Origin: Pezicula radicicola
Taxonomy: Eukaryota; Ascomycota; Leotiomycetes; Helotiales; Dermateaceae
DNA length: 64,000 nt
Reading direction: 5' to 3'
Assembly: GCA_003008705.1 (NCBI GenBank)
Contig: PDUO01000085.1
Location: 67,779-131,778, forward strand
In this document: piece after piece, positions 57,652 through 64,000 of the stretch
How positions within the stretch are numbered: the first letter of the stretch is position 1
Layout: each line of letters begins with the position of its first letter
The notes under the pieces: model-generated
Seen by the model: the letters and a program-made list of their open reading frames with translations, nothing else
What the model was told of the DNA's origin: nothing
Database searches by the model: none
Translations under genes and position numbers: made by a program

Positions 57652-58285
57652 ATGGAGCCTCTTCTAGAAGACACCAGACGCGCAATCATAAAAGAATGCG
57701 AGAAACTAAACAAAGACAACGGAATTGTTACATGCCACCTTAGGACCATCGCATACAAAGTAAAGTACGGTATCACCGAGACTCTAACAACCTGTATTAC
57801 GACGCAGCCGTTCTTCCACGAAAAGGCTGGCCAGGAACCCGCAAAGAAGATTCGCGTTCCAGCGATTATCGACCAGTTCGAGGACGGAGGAAAAACATAC
57901 CTCGTTATGGAGCTCATAAAGCTCGTCACAGTTCCTCCCTTGGAAATGAACGAGAGGGTCGAGGCTGCCTTGAGCTGGCTTTCGACCATTTAACCTCCGG
58001 ACGAGCACCAATTGGGGCCACTTGGAGGAGCCCTTATCCGGCACAGGCTGTTCAACGATGGCGAGCCACCTAACGAGTTCGAGGCACCCGAGCGCTTTGA
58101 GACAGTCAGTACCCTCGAAAGCTACTTAAATGAGGTATGCAGATCTAGTTTTCTTCTGTACTATCTTCTCAGATCGCTTCTCTGACATGCATCACCTGGA
58201 AATAGGCGCTCGGAAAGACTGTCAACAACGGAAAAGGCCACTAAGCAGTCACTTTCAACTCGATGCTTCGGAAAGAAGAAAGGTA
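57652..58285 (+). pseudogene. Protein kinase-like / phosphotransferase fragment
   Basis: ATG at 57652. The first part reads as a kinase-like N-lobe with VPAIIDQFEDGGKTYLVMEL, the usual hinge region of a fungal kinase/phosphotransferase-like family. LEMNERVEAALSWLS follows, then HQLGPLGGALIRHRLFNDGE. A TAA interrupts the frame at about 57991. A GTATGC..AATAG intron at about 58135-58205 leads to ALGKTVNNGKGH, a second TAA, and a last recognisable block (AVTFNSMLRKE). The expected catalytic loop and DFG-type metal site never appear, so the gene is cut off near 58285. No activity is expected. Confidence 0.6.
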
Positions 58286-58484
58286 CGCCACGTTCAGTGT
58301 TGTTTTTAATCTAGGTACTTTAAGTTACTCTAATATACAGCGTCGATGATGTTTAAGCTACAAGTACAAATGCAATGCAGGTATCAAATCTACAGGTATC
58401 GAATATATATTCTACAGTGGGAATCAAGAAACTCAAAGTTGTTCAAACAGACGAACAACTCCCCATCGTCATAAAAGGTAAATA

Positions 58485-61144
58485 TTAGTCCCAGTCGTCG
58501 TCCATGGAATCCTCATCGCTCATCTCAAAGTCCTTATCATCCTCATCGTCATCCTTGCCGTAAGAGTCCCAGCCTCCCGGATAGAAGTCATCATCCCATG
58601 AATCGTCCAGCGAAATAGGGGAGTTGAGAAGCGTAGAGTCAGACTCAAAGCCCAGCAACGACGGTGGCGATCCTAGAGATGGAGTGTAAGTAAAAAAACA
58701 CCACCGAGTGAAAAGTTCGTAAAAACTTACCACACTCCGTACTGCTGTCGCTATTACCACCGTCTCTGCGTGCTTTCTTCTTCCTCGGCGGCATCGTCTC
58801 CTCCGACAAATCCAGCACAAGCACACCGGGGCCAAAGGACTTTACCATCTCCTCCTCCCTCTTCCGTTTGGCGGCAGACTTCTTCTTCGGTTCCACGATC
58901 AGATGCTTCTCGGAGACAAACGGCGTATACTCCCTCCCGTGCACCCTCTTAACATGATCAGCCTATTCGAACGCGTCATGGATCATAGTGGGATCCTCGA
59001 CAGCCTTACGAACGCACTTGGGACAGGGGAACGAACCAGCAAAGGCACCCTTGTCGATGTGACAGCTCTTGTTGTGCCGAGTGAGGGATCGTCGAGTAGT
59101 GAAGAGCTTCTTCCGGCACGGGCACAATAGGCAAGCCCAGCTGGTGATCAACCTGTCTGGCTTCGAGGTAGCCTTCTTGGAAGTCTTCGTCTTCGGTGAT
59201 ACCACGGGCGGCGCCGTCATCCTAGGGAGAAGCAAGGGACTCTAATCGTTCTTCGCATAGCTGACCAACCACTCCATCGCCTCCTGCGACCGACCCTCCG
59301 CCTTAACATCAAACGAAAGCTCCTCCGACGTGCCCGTCCGGTTCCTAAACCCAGCCTCGCCCGTCCAAAGCTTCATCACGGCCCCAATATCAAGCACAGC
59401 ATGCTCCGACTTGCGCTTCGACGTACGAGACTTGTCCCGAAGATGCTCCGTCAACTCACCCAACTGCCTTAGCCTATTCGCCTCCTCGAAGTACTTCTCC
59501 CTTAGCTGCTTCAGAACCAAGTCAAGCACTGCACGTCTCCGCTAGTTGAGTGCAGCCCTCGCTACCTTCACGATCTTCTCGTCCTCCTTGCTCTGCTGGG
59601 CCTTCTCTAGCTCAGCCCGTCGTTCGGAGATGTCCTGCCTGCTATCGATACTGCGTTTCTGCTCGGGAGTAAGCTCGATAGGAGCCCCGGAATCGTTCTG
59701 CTTGGATAAGTCGCGTAGCAGCGTGAAGAGAGGCTCGTTCGCAGCACCACCAGCACAGGCTCCAAAGCGAACACTGGGCAAGTCGACACGGACATGCTCT
59801 GTCTGGTAGTTGTTCTCGAACATCTTCTGCGTGTGGCTGGCGACGAAGTTGCGGACAGCAGACGTAAGCGACCCGTCATACTGGATAAGAGCACCAAGAC
59901 GGAAGGCATAGACACGGGCCATGGTACTGAAACTTGCAACGAGAAGGACGCGGTGGAGGTGGCGCCAGAAGGAGGTGTAGGACATGGGGAAGATGGGCTG
60001 GTCGAGCTTGTCGTCGCGCCATTCGAGAGGGATGAAGTGGACGTTTGGATCCTCGAAGGTAGGTTTGTTGAGGAGGTCGTCGATGGACTCGTACCCGGCC
60101 TTGAACGCGTTGAAGTGGATGCCAATGACGCAGACGAGGTGCGTTAGGCACAGGAGAGGGTAGGGAATAAGAGTGGTGGTGAACTAGAACTGTTCCCCCT
60201 TCGCATGCTCCAAAGCGTTGGCCCGAAGCTTGTTCCGATTGATGGTAAACGTCGTCACTAGTCTGCGTCTCCCGTCCTCGTTACGCATCAAGCCAACAGC
60301 GACCTCCTGGTACTTCATGCCTATAATCATGCCCTGCCGGTACCTGAACGAGAAAAGGAGGACGAGAGCGTGGAAGATGATGCGTTGGATAGGGTAACGA
60401 AGGTGATAAGGTCGGCGCAGAGCCAGAGGGTCTTGAGCATGAGGCCGATATCCGTTACGGTGAACTCGACCTTCTTGTAGCTAGACAGGTTCGTGTTGAG
60501 ACCCATCTCCTTAGCGCCCTCGCGGTAGATCCACTGCGTGATCTCTATAACGGGACCCTCGTCCAGAGTCCCTGGCATGTTGGTAGGACGCTTCAACGTT
60601 AAGGAAGACTTGCTAGGGTCCTTCTGTCGGATGGGTAGCAGGATAGTAGCATCGGCAGCAGCGATCAGCTGCTTCTAGAAGGTGTTGAGCGACCTCGGCG
60701 ACCGGACAACCTGCTCCTCGACGTCCTCGACCTTGCCCAACTTAACCCGTCGCTTCTTGGAGAGCTCGACGTAGACCTGGAGGAAAGCCCTGCAGTACTG
60801 CATTGCTGTCTGGTCCGCGTCGACAAGGTCAATCCAGATCTGGTTGGCATCGACGTCGGGGTGGTCCGCCTCCATGTACCTGAAGACAAACGGTAAGTAA
60901 AAATGACAACGAAGACAGGCAGATATTGCAGACTCACTCGTTCCACAATTTAAAAGCACGCTCACGCTGCTTGCGCGTACTGTCTTTGATCCTCGGTTCC
61001 CTGAGGTTGGGCTTCTCGGGGTCGAATGCCTGGCTTTTGAAGATGGCGTCGCATTTGGCTTTCGCGGCTGCACTTCGTCCGGAGAAGAGGGATTTTTTTC
61101 TTAGTCGAAGAGGTGGTGTTTTCTTTCCCTTTTTGGACAACCAT
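58485..61144 (-). pseudogene. DUF3435-type tyrosine recombinase (Starship captain-like), dead
   Basis: About 850 codons on the minus strand. N-terminal part: AKAKCDAIFKSQAFDPEKPN, then KDSTRKQRERAFKLWNE, spliced over a 58-bp intron (60880-60937) to YMEADHPDVDANQIW and LQVYVELSKKRRVKLGKVED. The recombinase core continues with MLKTLWLCADLI, FRYRQGMIIGMKYQEV, PLEWRDDKLDQPIFPMSY, and FRLGALIQYDG with a catalytic-type Arg. SHTQKMFENNYQTEHVRVDL follows, with His and Tyr in the family positions. A C2H2/Cys-rich module (CLLCPCRKKLFTTRRSLTRH) follows, then a basic stretch, a 58-bp intron (58673-58730) and an acidic tail. It is broken by TAGs at 60675, 60184, 59542, 59242 and 58963, by a lost base near 60405, and apparently by a slip in the T7 run at 61093-61099. 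DUF3435 enzymes mobilise Starship elements when placed at the element's 5' edge. Confidence 0.8.
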
Positions 61145-61230
61145 AGATAATAAAGAGATGGGAGAGAGGTCGAGTGGGGGGGGAAGGGGGGGAAGGGAAT
61201 AAGGTAGCAGACCAGCGAACGAAATGGCTG

Positions 61231-61240
61231 GCCTTTTATA
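61231..61240 (-). promoter_or_regulatory. TATA box upstream of the DUF3435 gene
   Basis: The minus strand reads TATAAAAGGC about 90 bp upstream of the putative ATG at 61144, a good TATA box at a normal distance. A CT-rich stretch (about 61150-61195 on the minus strand), typical of fungal core promoters, lies between it and the ATG. Confidence 0.6.
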
Positions 61241-61244
61241 ACTC

Positions 61245-63643
61245 TACCTCCTAGTGAAGCATCGCCATCGCATCATAGTCCCTGATGACAACCTTCGCCG
61301 ACATTGCCAGTGACAGTGCCAAGACGTCGCTCATCGTGGTCGGCAACATCGAAAACGCTTCTACCATTCCGTCGGCTATTTGCTACTTGTTTTACCCCTT
61401 CGATTAGCACCCCTCACTTCGAATTAGTGGGCTCATTCTCTCCAGGACTATTACCACCTCCCTTGCAGCTACAATTTAATTAAGTTCTACTCCCACTCCG
61501 CCATTGAACTTAGTGACAAGCTTTTTACTAGAATGGGATTAGAATAGGAACTAGGAATAGTTACAGGACTACAGTGTACATTACGTCGGGTGAAATCCAG
61601 CCACGTAGCAGTGACTTATTTCCAGGCGTTCTAGCCAGGCAGATATTACTTGAAGTAATGTTTACCTAAGGCAGAATTGACAGCAAGCCGGCATCGGGCA
61701 AGGCGCGTGCACAGGCCTTCGTATTCGTCTATGGCTCGCGCATCCCTTTTCCAACAACTATAAAGTCTCCAACTTTGCGACGCTTGGTGTTCGCCCTAGG
61801 GGCTTCCTGGTGAGTTTTCCCCCTTGCCGCAGCACACTACCAAAGAAAACATATACAGTAATTGTTATCGTCAGTAACAAGAAAGATAGGCTTGGAAATT
61901 TTAGAGATCGTGCTAGACAGCAGTAGTACAGTACCATTTCGTATCTAAGCTTTACTCGCATCGTGTGATGTTAATTAAGGTAGCCCATCTTTTTGCTTTT
62001 TATGCTTTCCAACGTCTAATACTCGGGAGAAAGAGCCTGCGAGCGAGATGGTACATCTATTGTAGCCTACCTGCACGCCTAGGGCCGTGGCGTACATACC
62101 TACAGGCTGCTACTGTACTGCTACGGTACTCGGAGCCTTACAGCAAGGTGATGCATTTTGTGTAATTTGCTACAGGCCCAGAATTCGAGGTATGTTCTGG
62201 AGACGTATTGGCTTGTAGAGACAGTAACTGACTTGTAGGAATCTGACCAGGAACCGGCGCTGTTTATGGACGCAGCGATAAAGCAAATGATGACTAAAAT
62301 GACGACGACAACCACGACCTCTGTACAATCCAAGAATTCAATGTGCCTATGTCAGGAAGGGTAGACATTTCTGTGAAAACAGCTGCAACGGAGACAGGCC
62401 GTGAATACATCGAGGCGACGCGTGCCTAGCACCAAGGAGGCAGAGCCGCTGGGCTGTTCAACCACGAGGATAAATGTCCCATGGGACGCTCTTGACGGGC
62501 AGCGCTTGCTGACATGGTGGAAGGAAAGCCAGCCATGGCCTTGGATCTTGAAGCAATTTCCAGGCAGGACTAAGGGTTTGTCCATTGTGCAGCAAAGAGG
62601 CAAGTAAGCTTCTTCGCGCAGGTGGACAGGCGGCTCTTGGTGCTCATCGCAAAATGTTTTCTTAACCATGGCTTCGATGTGGTTTGTGCAGGGCTGATGC
62701 GGACCTCATAAGAGTGACTTAGTAGAGGCCCATACTCTAACCACCAAACAAGGTACACGCAAGTATACCCCAGTGCGAATTCAAAGCAAATTTTAATCAC
62801 TAGGTTCTTGCATGCTTTATTTACTTTTCTAGTCTCGGTTTTCTCAATCGCCTTGAAGAGGTCGTACAATTTTGTGGGACGTTGATATTTACTGAGAGCT
62901 TCATCAATCCACTTTATCAATTATCCTAGTCCTCGGAGGCTTCCCCTCGCCACCCTCATCATTTTCTAAGTCATTTTCTCTTACTACTTTTATGACTACC
63001 TCCCCCCAGCTCATTACGAACTTACGCTGATTCCGGGGTGCCACCTTTATCTCTATCCTCTTTCGGCTTTGCTTGTTCGCTGGGAATCTTTGAACGTCCA
63101 GTAGCAGATGGCCCATAGATTCCCTAAGAAAGGTACCCCTTTCACCCGCACTCCTGTGCGTACGTCCCTTGTACTGTGTCCCTTGGATTTTCGTGGTCCA
63201 TGTTCGAAACTGGACCAGCTGAGTCAGCCCTTTTCCACAGAGATAGTGGAGGGCTCTGTTTTTCCCTGGAGACAGGAGGAGACCTTTTGATTGGCTCTTT
63301 CAAGGATAGTTCAGGTGATCCCCGAAGGCGGTCAGCCAGTCTGGATAGTTCCAGGCACGTCCATTGAGATCCATGGGGAATGGATAGTTCCAGGTGGAAG
63401 CCCCACCCATACTTGAACTAGTGTATACACTTATGCATAAGGGACGAATCAAGTAGTAGTGGGGTTGTGAATGGAAGAATAGATATAGAGGGGTGTCCCT
63501 CGTGTTGAGAAAGAAGTGAGAGTGGATGTGAATGGGTAGGAGCAAGTGCGGAAAAAGTTGGTGACTAAGAAGGATATTTTAATAGGAAGACGGTAGGTTG
63601 TGGTAGGCAGTGGAAGGGATGCTGATTTGTGCTGTGGTGGTAG
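61245..63643. other. Intergenic; would include any element edge, nothing recognised
   Basis: No gene is supported in 2.4 kb. Minus-strand open frames at 62352-62920 overlap in two frames and have no family resemblance. A repeated GGATAGTTCCAGG occurs near 63343 and 63380. If the recombinase marks a Starship, its 5' end should lie in the right-hand flank of the gene, but no boundary can be fixed from one copy. Confidence 0.4.
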
Positions 63644-63970
63644 ATGTCTAGCACTGGAGCGCCGGTGGTGGTTGTGAGGTGGAGTGGAGATACTCCAGCG
63701 GCGACAGCGGAGTGCAAGGCTTTGGTGGAGCGACTGGTGGAACAGGAGAGCCTCCCGGATGTGTACCAGGGAGTGTTTGAGTGGACGAAGGGGGAGGCCT
63801 GGGGCCGGTTTGTGCCTTTGGTGCAGAGTAAGCCGGGGGTGGAGGAGAGGATGAAGAGTGAGGGATACAGGGAGCTGTATACGTGCTTTGCAGATGTAGG
63901 GTTTATGGCGGTGGCAGAGGGTGCAACGGGAGGGGTGCGTTTTGAGCCGGGGAAGGCTCTGCGCGGTTGA
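63644..63970 (+). CDS. Small hypothetical protein, 108 aa
   Basis: ATG at 63644 and TGA at 63968 bound an uninterrupted GC-rich frame. The product is acidic and soluble, starting MSSTGAPVVVVRWSGDTPAA, with FEWTKGEAWGRFVPLV and ELYTCFADVGFMAVAEGA. G/C-ending codons are preferred, unlike the surrounding AT-rich debris. No signal peptide or named domain is visible. The opposite strand is also open (63449-63988), but its product is a low-complexity His/Pro/Leu/Arg mix, which argues that the plus frame is the real one. Confidence 0.5.
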   Translation: MSSTGAPVVVVRWSGDTPAATAECKALVERLVEQESLPDVYQGVFEWTKGEAWGRFVPLVQSKPGVEERMKSEGYRELYTCFADVGFMAVAEGATGGVRFEPGKALRG

Positions 63971-64000
63971 GGTGAGTGTGTGTGCCACTCGCTACCGCTC

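Noticed and set aside
63449..63988. 179-codon minus-strand ORF
   Set aside because: Product is an unstructured His/Pro/Leu/Arg mix opposite the more gene-like 63644-63970 frame.
1..64000. CRISPR arrays, rRNA, bacterial operons
   Set aside because: No regularly spaced repeats of that type and no rRNA sequence noticed; the window is eukaryotic. tRNAs were looked for only by eye and none was convincing.

Overview
The window reads as a subtelomere-like or otherwise repeat-rich, gene-poor stretch of a filamentous ascomycete (Pezizomycotina) genome. The evidence is small 55-72 bp introns with GT..AG ends and CTRAC-like branch sites, fungal-specific families (HET-ankyrin, DUF3435, lysophospholipase, fungal MFS and PKS/NRPS pieces), and heavy repeat-induced-point-mutation (RIP) style decay. 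Almost every broken reading frame is broken by TAG (as expected from CAG or TGG), and the two LTRs of one retrotransposon differ only by transitions. No species can be named from the sequence alone.

Layout, left to right. 1-157: end of a polyketide synthase KS domain (minus). 524-1889: RIP-hit Tc1/mariner element with TIRs and TA target duplication. 4.1-4.75 kb: cysteine-rich GPI-type surface protein with one nonsense codon. 5.2-6.5 kb: broken multi-pass membrane protein. 6826-6908: tiny hAT MITE with a perfect 8-bp target duplication. 7.26-14.59 kb: very long HET-domain plus ankyrin-repeat pseudogene (plus). 14.6-22.06 kb: extremely AT-rich block into which a complete 6.1-kb Ty3/gypsy chromovirus (minus) has jumped. 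22.1-22.6 kb: LTR fragment and a fold-back repeat.

23.2-32.5 kb is an island of intact genes: a DHA1-type MFS transporter, an indoleamine 2,3-dioxygenase-like haem enzyme and a small secreted protein (all minus), then a secreted tyrosinase (plus). All splice cleanly with no internal stop. Together they look like a tailoring, export and oxidation set for a tryptophan- or phenol-derived metabolite (inference). A 225-bp MITE lies between the transporter and the dioxygenase.

32.7-41 kb: truncated hAT transposase, lysophospholipase pseudogene, one apparently intact gene of unknown function (36.2-36.9 kb), glycosyltransferase-like pseudogene, NRPS condensation/adenylation fragment, minisatellites. 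41-53.8 kb: mostly uninterpretable, with an MFS fragment, a possible chromodomain fragment and a RIP-hit membrane-protein pseudogene.

53.8-61.2 kb holds three damaged genes: an unknown acidic-tailed protein (minus), a truncated protein-kinase-like gene (plus), and a DUF3435-type tyrosine recombinase (minus, five TAG codons plus frameshifts) with a TATA box upstream. DUF3435 recombinases include the captains of Starship giant transposons. The gene reads leftward, so the sequence to its left is where cargo would lie. I regard a decayed Starship here as a serious but unproven possibility. 61.3-63.6 kb has no recognisable gene, and a GC-rich 108-aa ORF closes the window.
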